A DNA stretch of 64,000 bases from Paraburkholderia kururiensis (GTDB taxonomy: Bacteria > Pseudomonadota > Gammaproteobacteria > Burkholderiales > Burkholderiaceae). Shown here one piece after another: positions 8,432 to 18,388 of this stretch; the stretch's first letter is position 1; each line of letters begins with the position of its first letter. Under the pieces are notes generated by a model, which saw only the letters and a list, made by a program, of their open reading frames with translations, did not search any database and was not told where the DNA came from. Made by a program: the position numbers and the translations under genes. Where the stretch lies: positions 5,270,001-5,334,000 of the forward strand of contig NZ_CP139965.1 in the NCBI RefSeq assembly GCF_034424375.1. Reading direction: 5' to 3'.

Positions 8432-8935
8432 CTACTTCAGTTCGTAGAGCCCCGTGTAGGTTGTCGAGTCGATTTCGTTCAGGTGAATCATGAAGCGCGC
8501 CACCGCGTTCGTCGTATCCGCGGTGATGGGCAACTGCGGCACCTTGAGCGCGTGAATGCGGAAGATGTAGCGATGCGGCTTGTCTCCGCGCGGCGGCGCG
8601 GCGCCGCCGAAACCTACCGTGCCGTAGTCGTTGCGCACCTGCACCGCACCGGGCGGCAGCAGACTGCCGTCGGCTTTGCCCGCGTTGCGGGGCAGCGACC
8701 GCGCATCGGGCGGCAGGTTGACCACGACCCAGTGCCAGAAGCCGCTGCCGGTCGGTGCATCGGGGTCGTAGACGGTGAGGGCGAGACTTTGCGCGTCGGC
8801 GGGCGGCGCGTCCCATTGCAGCGCCGGCGAGATGTTTTCGCCGTCGGAGCCGAACGCGGGCTCGTTCAGTTCCTGCGCCTTCGGCATGAAGCCGTTGGCC
8901 GGAAAGTCGTCGGACCAGATCCGGAAATCAGCCAT
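8432..8935 (-). CDS. YbhB/YbcL family PEBP-like protein
   Basis: A 167-aa protein of the phosphatidylethanolamine-binding/Raf-kinase-inhibitor-like fold. Visible family signatures: GENISPALQWDAPP, SLALTVYDPDAP, GFWHWVVVNLP and the later GDKPHRYIFRIHAL. Bacterial relatives are cytoplasmic ligand-binding proteins of uncertain function. The start follows GAGGAG at proper spacing; a longer in-frame version (8950) does not. It may be co-transcribed with the downstream MFS exporter. Confidence 0.9.
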   Translation of the reverse strand: MADFRIWSDDFPANGFMPKAQELNEPAFGSDGENISPALQWDAPPADAQSLALTVYDPDAPTGSGFWHWVVVNLPPDARSLPRNAGKADGSLLPPGAVQVRNDYGTVGFGGAAPPRGDKPHRYIFRIHALKVPQLPITADTTNAVARFMIHLNEIDSTTYTGLYELK

Positions 8936-9275
8936 TGGACGTCTCCTCAAGAACGGTTCAGCGTGGGATGAAACCGCAGGCCATGGGGTCTTCCACTGCC
9001 ACGCCGTTTTGCCGGAAGTCGGCGGCGATGTTCGCCGCCTCGGTTGCCGCGATAGCGGTTACTGCAGGCGGCCGGCGCAATCGACCGAGTTTAGCGCAGC
9101 AGCACGGATGGTGCTTTCACTCCACGGGCTACCGACTACGGGCCGATGAGACCGAACGTCTGCCAGTCTGCTAGGGGCACGAATCGTTCCCGTCATCACG
9201 ATGTGCGGTGCTCCTTGCAGCCAGGTGCAGCGAGCTGCGTGCGGGCCGTTGCAGCCCGAGCGCCGACCGACAATC
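8936..9275. other. intergenic, no gene seen
   Basis: Lies between the leftward PEBP gene and the 3' end of vsr. I see no convincing coding region, RNA or terminator. It should hold the promoter of the PEBP gene. Confidence 0.4.
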
Positions 9276-9758
9276 TCAGCGAGGCGCCCGCAACGGCTCA
9301 GCCGCGCGCGGTCCGCGTGCTTCGAAAAGCGTGAACGCCCCGCTGCGCAGCCACGCGTCCAGTCGTTCGATGAGCGCGTCGACGTCGCGATCCGCGCCGC
9401 GAATCGCGCACTCCCACACGATGGCGATGCGCCAGCCCTGCGCGGCGAGCGCGGCAAGCGCCTTCGCGTCGTTGGCCCGGTTGCGCGCGATCTTCTCGCG
9501 CCAGAACGTAGGGCGCGTCTGCGGCCACTTGAAGAGCGGACAGTCGTGGCCGTGCCAGAAGCAGCCATGTACGAAGATCGCCGCGCGATAGCGGGGCAGC
9601 ACGATGTCGGGGCGTCCCGGCAGCTCGCGCACATCGAGCCGGAAGCGGAAGCCGCGCCGGTGCAGTAGCCGGCGAATCAGCATCTCGGGCTTCGTATTGC
9701 GTCCGCGAATGCCGGACATCATGCGGCTGCGCGTTGCGGCGTCGACGACATCCACCAT
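9276..9758 (-). CDS. vsr: very short patch repair endonuclease Vsr
   Basis: Nicks DNA 5' of the T in T:G mismatches that arise by deamination of 5-methylcytosine at Dcm sites, starting very short patch repair. The 160-aa protein carries the family core in order: TRSRMMSGIRGRNTKPE, the GRPDIVLP strand with D51, then FVHGCFWHGHDC with H64 and H69, matching the E. coli numbering of metal and catalytic residues. The start was chosen at ATG 9758 behind GAGGAG; the in-frame extension to 9887 would overlap dcm. It follows dcm by 61 bases, the classic pairing. Confidence 0.94.
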   Translation of the reverse strand: MVDVVDAATRSRMMSGIRGRNTKPEMLIRRLLHRRGFRFRLDVRELPGRPDIVLPRYRAAIFVHGCFWHGHDCPLFKWPQTRPTFWREKIARNRANDAKALAALAAQGWRIAIVWECAIRGADRDVDALIERLDAWLRSGAFTLFEARGPRAAEPLRAPR

Positions 9759-9819
9759 GTTGCATGGCTCCTCTGCCGCCTGCGGGCGCATCCGGCGGGC
9801 GGCGAGCGGCGGTTGGCGC

Positions 9820-11094
9820 TCAGGCCGCGAGCGCGGCCGCGGTGCGAACGGATCTGCGTTTGACGGCCGCCGTGCTCGTGGCGACACCCAGATGCGGCAG
9901 CATGATGCGCGCCACCTCGCGCATCACGGGCATCACGACGCTGTTGCCGAACTGGCGGTAGGCCTGGGTGTCGCTCACGGGAATGCGGAAGGTGTCGGGA
10001 AAGCCCATCAGGCGCGCGCACTCGCGCGGCGTGAGGCGACGCGGACGCTGTGCGTTGCCCTGATGCACGAGAATTTCGGAGCCGTCCTTGTGATAGCGCG
10101 CGGACAGCGTGCGCGTAACGCTGTCCGCGGTTGCCATGCCGAAACCGAACCCGTTGCCCGCGGCGCGATGCTTTTCGGCGTACTGCTGCAGGTACGTCCA
10201 GAGACCGGGCGTCAGCGTGTAGCGCGGCTGCACGCAGCGCGCCGCGTGGTCGAAGAAGCGGTCGCCGTCCCACGGCAGCAGGGGCTCGCTGCCGTCCGTG
10301 CGATGCAGGATGGCGCCGAGCCGCGGACCGTCGGCCGGTAGCCGCAGGTCGTCCCACGAGAACGCGCTCGGCTCGCGAAAGCCCACGAGGATGATGCGTT
10401 CGCGATGTTGCGGCGTGAAGTGGCTGCCGTCGATGACGCGGTAGTGGACTTCATAGCCCAGCTCGTCGCGCAGCGTTTGCAGGATCACCTCGAAGGTGCG
10501 GCCGCGGTCGTGCGAGAGCAGGTTCTTCACGTTTTCGAGCAGGAACGCCGCGGGGCGTCTTGCCGCGATGATCCGCGCGACGTCGAAGAAGAGCGTGCCC
10601 TGCGTCGTGCATTCGAAGCCGTGCGGGCGTCCCAGCGCGTTCTTCTTGCTCACGCCCGCAATCGAGAACGGCTGGCACGGAAAGCCGGCGAGCAGCACGT
10701 CGTGGGCGGGCACGTCGGCGGCCGGAAACGAGACGATGTCGCCGATGAAGCGATGGTCGGCGCCGTGGTTCTCGATGTAGGTCTTCTTCGAGAACTCGTT
10801 CCACTCGCTCGTGAACACACACTGGCCGCCGTGCGCCTCGAAGCCCATGCGGATGCCGCCGATGCCGGCGAAGAGGTCGACGAAGCGAAAGCGCGGCGCC
10901 TCCGGCACGCGGGTCGCCGCGGGTGTGCGCAGCAGTTCGCGCAGGGCGGCTTCGAGCATCGCGGGGCAGGGCGTTTCGCCTTTTTCCCAACGACGCACGG
11001 TCTTGACGTCCTTGCCGACGTGATCGGCGATCTGCCGCTGGGTGAATCGGGTGCGTGCCTGCTTGAGCAGATCTGGCAGGGGAGCCGGGGTCAC
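9820..11094 (-). CDS. dcm: DNA cytosine-5 methyltransferase, Dcm type
   Basis: Methylates the C5 of cytosine in a short DNA target. The 424-aa protein is very close to E. coli Dcm in its core (FVDLFAGIGGIR at 71-82, catalytic PCQPFS with C140, ENVKNL at 187-192, QHRERI at 229-234, RPRRLTPRECARLMGF, GNSVV at 383-387), so a CCWGG target is inferred. The first 60 residues contain a separate helix-turn-helix (TQRQIADHVGKDVKTVRRWE) that could bind its own promoter. It starts at GTG after GAGGACC. No restriction endonuclease gene is beside it, so it is probably an orphan methylase with its repair partner vsr. Confidence 0.94.
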   Translation of the reverse strand: MTPAPLPDLLKQARTRFTQRQIADHVGKDVKTVRRWEKGETPCPAMLEAALRELLRTPAATRVPEAPRFRFVDLFAGIGGIRMGFEAHGGQCVFTSEWNEFSKKTYIENHGADHRFIGDIVSFPAADVPAHDVLLAGFPCQPFSIAGVSKKNALGRPHGFECTTQGTLFFDVARIIAARRPAAFLLENVKNLLSHDRGRTFEVILQTLRDELGYEVHYRVIDGSHFTPQHRERIILVGFREPSAFSWDDLRLPADGPRLGAILHRTDGSEPLLPWDGDRFFDHAARCVQPRYTLTPGLWTYLQQYAEKHRAAGNGFGFGMATADSVTRTLSARYHKDGSEILVHQGNAQRPRRLTPRECARLMGFPDTFRIPVSDTQAYRQFGNSVVMPVMREVARIMLPHLGVATSTAAVKRRSVRTAAALAA

Positions 11095-11248
11095 GGAAGG
11101 TCCTCGCTGGGAATTTTGGCGGACATTATGACCGATAGACGACCCGCGGTCGCGCTTTGGTTCTGGAACGAGGGGATTTTGCTACGTGGCGTCGCGAACG
11201 GAAAAGGAATGCGCGAGCTCTTGAGGAATTGGACGCAACGGCGTCAGA

Positions 11249-11539
11249 TCATTGGCCCTGGCGGCGCAGCGGCACGACCGTCGTTTCCTCGGCGGCTTGC
11301 GCGCGCGACGGGGCGGCGGCGAGCCGGCGTCCCGTTTCAGCTTCGAGGCGATCGAGCTGCAGCAGCAGGGCGTCGATGCCGCGCAACTGGGCCTTGTTGA
11401 GATGCACGGTGTCCAGCAACTGGTGCAGGCGCTTGCGCCAGTAGCCCGCGGGCAGCACGTTGCTGTCGTAATCGGGGGCGAACGAAAGCCGCATCGCCCG
11501 CTCGATATGAGCGATGTCTTCGTCTATCAGGCTCGCCAT
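11249..11539 (-). CDS. small protein of unknown function, paralogue A
   Basis: A 96-aa protein (108 aa if the ATG at 11575 is used) with no recognised family. Its first 66 residues align without gaps to the gene at 11792 with 31 identities, sharing DxxIAHIxR, a central YWRxRLxxLL and an IDxLLxQLD helix. The rest is a polar tail rich in Ala, Arg and Thr. The start at 11539 was chosen because AGGTGG precedes it and because the paralogue begins at the same point. It sits 154 bases upstream of dcm on the same strand. No signal peptide or membrane segment is seen, so it is probably a cytoplasmic helical protein. Confidence 0.65.
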   Translation of the reverse strand: MASLIDEDIAHIERAMRLSFAPDYDSNVLPAGYWRKRLHQLLDTVHLNKAQLRGIDALLLQLDRLEAETGRRLAAAPSRAQAAEETTVVPLRRQGQ

Positions 11540-11791
11540 ATACGAGCCCACCTGCGATTTCGCGGGATCTGCCATCTCTGTTTTACGGCACGTTGGGCGG
11601 TTACTTGAGTCCGGGATGTCCCGATGTTGCGGTATCCCGGCTGCGGGCGGGCTGCGGCGTGCGGCGCGCCGTGCATCGTTAGGCTCGCTGTGGGGCTGTC
11701 AGCACGGCGGCGCCTGCTGGCGTCGGCCGGAGTTCATCCGCCGCCCCGCGGCGACGCCGTGGCGGCGGATCAGCCAGCCGGCCGATTTCAC

Positions 11792-12034
11792 TCAACTGGC
11801 CTTGGCGTGGACTTCATGGGCTGGCGGGGTGGTGTGATCGAAGGCGTCGAGCTGGACGAGCAGGCCGTCGATGGCGCAAAACTGCTGCTGGGTGATGCGC
11901 TTGCCGGCGAGCAGTCGCTGCAGGCGGTGCCGCCAGTAGCTGGGCGGCAAAAGCGCCCGGGTGGCATCGACTGCCAGCGATGCGCGCATCACACGTTGAA
12001 TGTGCGCGATTTCCTGGTCGAGAAGGCTGACCAT
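11792..12034 (-). CDS. small protein of unknown function, paralogue B
   Basis: An 80-aa protein that is the tandem paralogue of the neighbour at 11249 (31 of 66 aligned residues identical). Shared features are SLxDxxIAHIxRxMR, LPxxYWRxRLxxLL and IDxLLxQLD. The C-terminal tail is short (TTPPAHEVHAKAS). ATG 12034 follows ACGGGGGCACACC. Order of transcription would be paralogue B, paralogue A, dcm, vsr, though gaps of 252 and 154 bases leave room for separate promoters. Function unknown. Confidence 0.65.
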   Translation of the reverse strand: MVSLLDQEIAHIQRVMRASLAVDATRALLPPSYWRHRLQRLLAGKRITQQQFCAIDGLLVQLDAFDHTTPPAHEVHAKAS

Positions 12035-12338
12035 GGTGTGCCCCCGTGATGGATGTTGCGTTTCTGTCGACGTTCGGGACGTCGCTGCTTGCTATGTTCG
12101 TAATGTATGACGTTTTGCACGTCGCGCTACCTGTCAGTTTTGATAGGGACCGGTGCGCTGTATCAACGCGGCGTGGGTTGACATCATCGAGGTGCCGCGG
12201 CGGCGATTGTAAAGAATGGCGGCGATCGTCTTGACATTGGTGGGCGCAACGGCGCGAAGTACCCACAATTGCCTCTCGCACATGGCCCGCTCGGGTCGTT
12301 CTGCAATGGAACAGTGAACAGTGGAGGAGGGCGCAACG
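12035..12338. other. divergent intergenic region
   Basis: Separates the leftward paralogue pair from the rightward mini-protein gene at 12339. A short rightward open frame beginning at 12046 is not supported by a ribosome-binding site or by composition. Nothing else is recognised. Confidence 0.4.
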
Positions 12339-12587
12339 ATGAGTCTGCTGGACAAACTACTCGCGAAAACCAATCCGCAGCAAAGTACGCAGCGACGCGT
12401 GCTGGCGCGGGTGCTGCTGGACGATGCCGGCCGGGTGCAGGCGGTTCAGCTCAAGCGCGGCTGCGGCGATCCCGCAATCGACGAGCGCGCGCTCGCCGAA
12501 CTCCAGAATGGCCGCTATCCGCCCAACAGGCTCGGGTCGAAGACCTCGCGCCGATGGCACGACGTGGCGTGGACGATGGAAACGTGA
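12339..12587 (+). CDS. mini-protein resembling a TonB C-terminal domain
   Basis: An 82-aa protein behind the very strong GGAGGAGGG. Residues 20-75 have the pattern of a TonB C-terminal domain: VLLDDAGRVQAVQLKRGCG, DPAIDERALAELQNGRYPPN, ending in an aromatic-rich strand WHDVAW. It has no transmembrane anchor or proline-rich spacer, so it cannot work as a normal TonB. It may be a cytoplasmic derivative or a periplasmic domain lacking a visible signal. It lies 53 bases from the convergent tRNA-Arg. The family call is by eye only. Confidence 0.6.
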   Translation: MSLLDKLLAKTNPQQSTQRRVLARVLLDDAGRVQAVQLKRGCGDPAIDERALAELQNGRYPPNRLGSKTSRRWHDVAWTMET

Positions 12588-12640
12588 CGGAGCGGAAGGG
12601 GGGGCGGCGGTTGCTGCGAGGAAAGGGGGCGTGGCGCTGC

Positions 12641-12715
12641 TGGTCCCCCCGACAGGAATCGAACCTGTATCTAGCGCTTAGGAGGCACTTGTTCTATCCA
12701 TTGAACTACGGGGAG
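12641..12715 (-). tRNA. tRNA-Arg (anticodon CCT)
   Basis: A full cloverleaf reads on the minus strand: acceptor CTCCCCG paired with CGGGGGG (one T-G wobble), D arm GTTC/GAAC, anticodon stem AGTGC/GCGCT with loop CTCCTAA giving anticodon CCT, T arm ACAGG-TTCGATT-CCTGT, and an encoded CCA end at 12641-12643. It decodes the AGG arginine codon, rare in high-GC genomes. No integrase is nearby. Confidence 0.95.
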
Positions 12716-12819
12716 AGGGACCGGGCGCCGCAGGGGCAAGAGTATAGCAAAGCCGGTCGGGCCGGAGAATGACCGTTCGGACGATGGTTCAGGCATCGGC
12801 AAGCCGCTACGATGGCTGC

Positions 12820-13587
12820 ATGACCACGCCTGACCCCATGTCGCTCTACACCGATGCACGCCTCGTCGCGCTCTACGACGCGCTGAATCCATTCGCCGCC
12901 GACACGGCGTTCTATCTGCACCTTGCGGCGACGTTGCCGCGGGTGCCGATCCTCGACATCGGCTGCGGCACAGGCTTGCTTGCCAGCGAACTGGCGCGGC
13001 GCGGCCACGACGTGACGGGCATCGACCCGGCCCGTGCGATGCTCGAAGTCGCGCGGCAGCGAGCCGGCGGAGCGCAGCAGGTGCGCTGGATCGAGGGCGA
13101 CGCGCGCGCGGCGGCGCCTTCAAGCGCGGGGCTTGCGCTCATGACGGGCCACGTCGCCCAGATTTTTCTGGATGACGCCAGTTGGCTCGCCACGTTGACC
13201 GCCATTCGTCGCGCGCTGTATCCGGGCGGCTGGCTGGCGTTCGAGAGCCGCAATCCGCAGGCGCGGCCCTGGGAGCGGTGGACGCCGGAGCGATCGCGTC
13301 GAACCGTCGATCATCCGGTAGTCGGCGCGACCGTCGTGTGGCAGCGCTTGATCGAGGTGCGAACCGACGGAGACGGCCAGCGCGTGCGCTTCGAGACGCA
13401 CTACCGGTTCGAGCGTACGGACGACGAGGTGGTGGTGCGGAGCGAGTTGCGATTCCGCTCGAAGGACGAACTCGCGGCCACGCTGGACGAAGCCGGATTC
13501 AGCGTGACGCAGTGGTATGGCGACTGGTCGGGCGCGCCGTTGGGCGCCGACTCGCCTGAATTGATCGTGGTGGCGACACGCTCATGA
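12820..13587 (+). CDS. class I SAM-dependent methyltransferase
   Basis: A protein of about 255 aa with the Rossmann-type SAM-binding core: ILDIGCGTGLLASELARRG (motif I), the acidic strand VTGIDPARAMLEVAR, then IEGDARA and LALMTGHVAQIFLDD. The C-terminal half holds a beta-rich cap seen in methyltransferase-11/25 proteins. The substrate is unknown. The start is uncertain: ATG 12820 or 12838 fits the family, while the in-frame ATG at 12769 has a purine-rich site too close to it. It stands alone between tRNA-Arg and the convergent rubredoxin gene. Confidence 0.85.
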   Translation: MTTPDPMSLYTDARLVALYDALNPFAADTAFYLHLAATLPRVPILDIGCGTGLLASELARRGHDVTGIDPARAMLEVARQRAGGAQQVRWIEGDARAAAPSSAGLALMTGHVAQIFLDDASWLATLTAIRRALYPGGWLAFESRNPQARPWERWTPERSRRTVDHPVVGATVVWQRLIEVRTDGDGQRVRFETHYRFERTDDEVVVRSELRFRSKDELAATLDEAGFSVTQWYGDWSGAPLGADSPELIVVATRS

Positions 13588-13647
13588 AGCCGTGACCACG
13601 CGTTGCCGGGCTGAGCCGAACCGCGCGACGCACTCCGGCAAGGTTCT

Positions 13648-13830
13648 TCAGAACTCCACGACCGCGAAGTCCCCTTTGCCCACGTCGCAAAGCGGGCAGC
13701 GCCAGTCTTCGGGAATATCGGCAAAACGGGTGCCGGCGGGGATGCCTTCGTCCGGCAGTCCCTCTTCTTCGTTGTAGATCCAGCCGCAAATCAGGCAGAC
13801 CCAGCTTTTGTATTCGACAACATCACTCAC
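13648..13830 (-). CDS. rubredoxin
   Basis: A small iron protein that shuttles single electrons. The 60-aa product has both Cys pairs that hold the iron, CLICGWIYNEEEG and RCPLCDVGKGDF, and the conserved IPEDWRCP turn. In the second pair the usual Gly after the last Cys is Asp. The start was taken as GTG 13830 (reading MSDVVEYKSW) with GAAGAG upstream, which gives normal rubredoxin length; ATG 13860 would add ten residues without a ribosome-binding site. The electron partner is not nearby. Confidence 0.92.
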   Translation of the reverse strand: MSDVVEYKSWVCLICGWIYNEEEGLPDEGIPAGTRFADIPEDWRCPLCDVGKGDFAVVEF

Positions 13831-14078
13831 GGCGTACTCTTCGATCCGTTCAATGCACATTCGGTGCGATTGCCACGAGGCGCGACCGGCTCTGCGGCTC
13901 GCCGGGCGGCGGCGAGCCGCAATCTTACCGGAATTCGCCGCGCGGGCGCCTGCGCGGCCCGCCTGGGTCGCTTCTGCCGGCCCTGCCGCATTCGCTGTCC
14001 ATCTGGCCAGGCTGCCGCTGCCGCGACGCCCGGTACAATGAGCGATTCCGGTCCATCGCAGTTTTCTCGGTCTCTTCC

Positions 14079-16004
14079 ATGTCGCTTTACACCATCACCG
14101 GCGCGCATCTCGCGTTCGGCCACGTCGCGCTGCTCGACCACGCGGACTTCTCGCTGGAAGCGGGCGAGCGCGTCGGCCTGATCGGCCGCAACGGCGCGGG
14201 CAAGTCGTCGCTCCTCAAGATCGTCGCGGACCTGACGAAGCCCGACGACGGCCTCGTCACGCGCCAGCAGAATCTCACGACGGTCTACGTGCCTCAGGAG
14301 CCCGAGTTCGACGTCGACGCAACGGTGTTCGACACGGTGGCTTCCGGTCTCGCCGATGCGCAGCAACTGCTCGACGAATACGACACCGTTGCGCACCGCC
14401 TCGCCGAGACGCCTGAAGGCGCAGAGCACGACGCGCTGCTTGCGCGCATGAACGCGCTGCAATCCTCGCTGGATGCGGCGGACGCATGGAACTGGCGCAC
14501 GCGCGTCTCCACCACGCTCGCGCAGATCGGCCTCGACGGGCAGGCGCGCGTGGGCGCGCTCTCAGGCGGCATGCAAAAGCGCGTGGCGCTGGCGCGGGCG
14601 CTCGTCGTGCAGCCCGACGTGCTGCTGCTCGACGAACCGACCAACCACCTCGACTTCGACGGCATCCGCTGGCTCGAAGATCTGTTGCTCTCCCAGCGCG
14701 CCAGTCTTTTCTTCATCACCCACGACCGCGCGTTCCTCGACCGGGTGGCCACCCGCATCGTCGAACTGGACCGCGGCCGGCTGCTCTCGTATCCGGGCAA
14801 CTTTTCCGCTTACCAGGAGCGCAAGGCGCAGCAGCTCGAAGTGGAGCGGATCGAGAACGCGAAGTTCGACAAACTGCTCGCCCAGGAAGAAGTGTGGATC
14901 CGCAAGGGCGTGGAGGCGCGCCGCACGCGCAGCGTGGGCCGCATCGCGCGGCTCGTGCAGATGCGCCGCGAGCGCGAGGAACGCCGCAACGTGCAGGGCA
15001 ACGTGAAGCTCGATGTCGGGCAGGGCGAGAAGTCGGGCAAGATCGTCGCGGAGCTCACCGACGTGACGAAGCGCTACGGCAACCGCACCGTGGTCGACCG
15101 CTTCTCGGCCACCGTCATGCGCGGCGACAAGATCGGCTTCGTGGGCCCGAACGGCGCGGGCAAGACCACGCTGCTCAAGCTGATTCTCGGCGAGATCAAG
15201 CCGGACGAAGGCCAGGTGCGGGTCGGCACCAATCTGCAGGTCGCGTACTTCGACCAGATGCGCGCGCAGCTCGACATGGAAAAGACGCTCGCCGACACCA
15301 TCAGCCCCGGCAGCGACTGGGTCGAGATCAACGGCGCGCGAAAGCACGTCATGAGCTACCTCGGCGACTTCCTGTTCGCGCCGGAGCGCGCCCGTTCGCC
15401 GGTGAAGTCGCTCTCCGGCGGCGAGCGCAACCGTCTGCTGCTCGCCCGCCTGTTCGCGCGGCCCGCGAACGTGCTGGTGCTCGACGAACCCACCAACGAC
15501 CTCGACATTCCCACGCTCGAACTGCTCGAAGAGCTGCTCACCGACTACGAAGGGACGGTGCTGCTCGTGAGCCACGACCGCGCGTTCCTGGACAACGTGG
15601 TGACCTCCGTGATCGCGGCGGAGGGCGAAGGCCGCTGGCGCGAGTATGTGGGCGGCTTTACGGACTGGCAGATCCAGCGCGATCGCTCGGAACAGCTACG
15701 CGAAGCGCAGGCGCCGCGTGAGAGCGCGAAGGAAGCGCCGAACAAGGAGAGTGCCGCTGCGCGCAGTGCGCCGCGCGCCGTCAAGCTGTCGTTCAAGGAG
15801 CAGCGCGAACTCGATGCGCTGCCGGAGCGCATCGCGTCGCTCGAAGCCGAGCAGAAGACCATTGCGGTTCAACTCGAAGACGGCTCCATCTTCGCGAAAG
15901 ACGCCGCCGAGGGCACGCGCCTCACCGAGCGTTACGGCGCAATCGAAGAGGAACTGCTGGTCGCGCTCGAGCGCTGGGAAGAACTGGAGAGCAAGCGCAA
16001 GTGA
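14079..16004 (+). CDS. uup: ABC-F ATPase, Uup type
   Basis: A soluble protein of two fused ABC ATPase domains without membrane helices. Domain 1 has Walker A GRNGAGKSS (36-44), signature LSGGMQKR and Walker B LLLDEPTNHLDF. Domain 2 has GPNGAGKTT, LSGGERNR and VLDEPTNDLD. The inter-domain linker is Arg/Glu-rich and a C-terminal coiled coil (KEQRELDALPERIASLEAEQ onward) is the Uup hallmark that binds DNA. At 641 aa it matches E. coli Uup (635 aa). Uup limits precise excision of transposons and helps with stalled replication or translation; that role is inferred from family. It stands as its own unit before parE. Confidence 0.92.
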   Translation: MSLYTITGAHLAFGHVALLDHADFSLEAGERVGLIGRNGAGKSSLLKIVADLTKPDDGLVTRQQNLTTVYVPQEPEFDVDATVFDTVASGLADAQQLLDEYDTVAHRLAETPEGAEHDALLARMNALQSSLDAADAWNWRTRVSTTLAQIGLDGQARVGALSGGMQKRVALARALVVQPDVLLLDEPTNHLDFDGIRWLEDLLLSQRASLFFITHDRAFLDRVATRIVELDRGRLLSYPGNFSAYQERKAQQLEVERIENAKFDKLLAQEEVWIRKGVEARRTRSVGRIARLVQMRREREERRNVQGNVKLDVGQGEKSGKIVAELTDVTKRYGNRTVVDRFSATVMRGDKIGFVGPNGAGKTTLLKLILGEIKPDEGQVRVGTNLQVAYFDQMRAQLDMEKTLADTISPGSDWVEINGARKHVMSYLGDFLFAPERARSPVKSLSGGERNRLLLARLFARPANVLVLDEPTNDLDIPTLELLEELLTDYEGTVLLVSHDRAFLDNVVTSVIAAEGEGRWREYVGGFTDWQIQRDRSEQLREAQAPRESAKEAPNKESAAARSAPRAVKLSFKEQRELDALPERIASLEAEQKTIAVQLEDGSIFAKDAAEGTRLTERYGAIEEELLVALERWEELESKRK

Positions 16005-16269
16005 GCGTGCTTGCGTGGCGCGGGGCGTGCACGACCCAGGCGCGTGCCGCGCGTCGCGAATTGCCGCCCAGGGCGAAATCAGTAAAATACCCCGCGAACC
16101 CGCCAGCCGGCGGCCCTGTGCCGTGGTCCTGCGCCCGCCGCGAACGCCTTCGCAGGCGCGCCGTGCGGCCCGGCCTGTCGTATGAGCCGGCAGCCGCAGG
16201 TCCGCCCGCGTAGCGAGCAACCCAATCCAGCCCGTTGTTTCGTATCGGATATTTTGAAAACTCAACGCC

Positions 16270-16304
16270 TTGTCCACGCAGATGTCCACAGAACATGTGG
16301 ACAA
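16270..16304. promoter_or_regulatory. cluster of DnaA-box-like nonamers with a palindrome upstream of parE
   Basis: The 330-base gap 16005-16334 contains TTGTCCACG (16270-16278), ATGTCCACA (16282-16290) and, on the opposite strand, TTGTCCACA (complement of 16296-16304). The last two form an 8-bp inverted repeat around GAACA. They differ by one or two bases from the TTATCCACA DnaA consensus. The cluster ends 30 bases before the parE start, where it could be an operator or an mRNA hairpin. The rest of the gap shows nothing I can name. Confidence 0.5.
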
Positions 16305-16334
16305 CCACGATGAACGGACGGACCCCAATCCACC

Positions 16335-18320
<1,986 letters not shown>

Positions 18321-18388
18321 GCGCGGCGCGCGTGCACGTGTGAGGCCCGCGCACCACGCAGGACAGGACCAGAACACGGATTGATTCA

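Noticed and set aside
9276..12034. Complete restriction-modification or phage-defence island
   Set aside because: Only a methylase and vsr are present; no endonuclease, helicase, toxin or nuclease domain was found in the neighbours.
12046..12234. Short rightward frame with hydrophobic start
   Set aside because: No convincing ribosome-binding site, lies inside a promoter region, composition of the second half is Arg/Cys-rich and unlikely.
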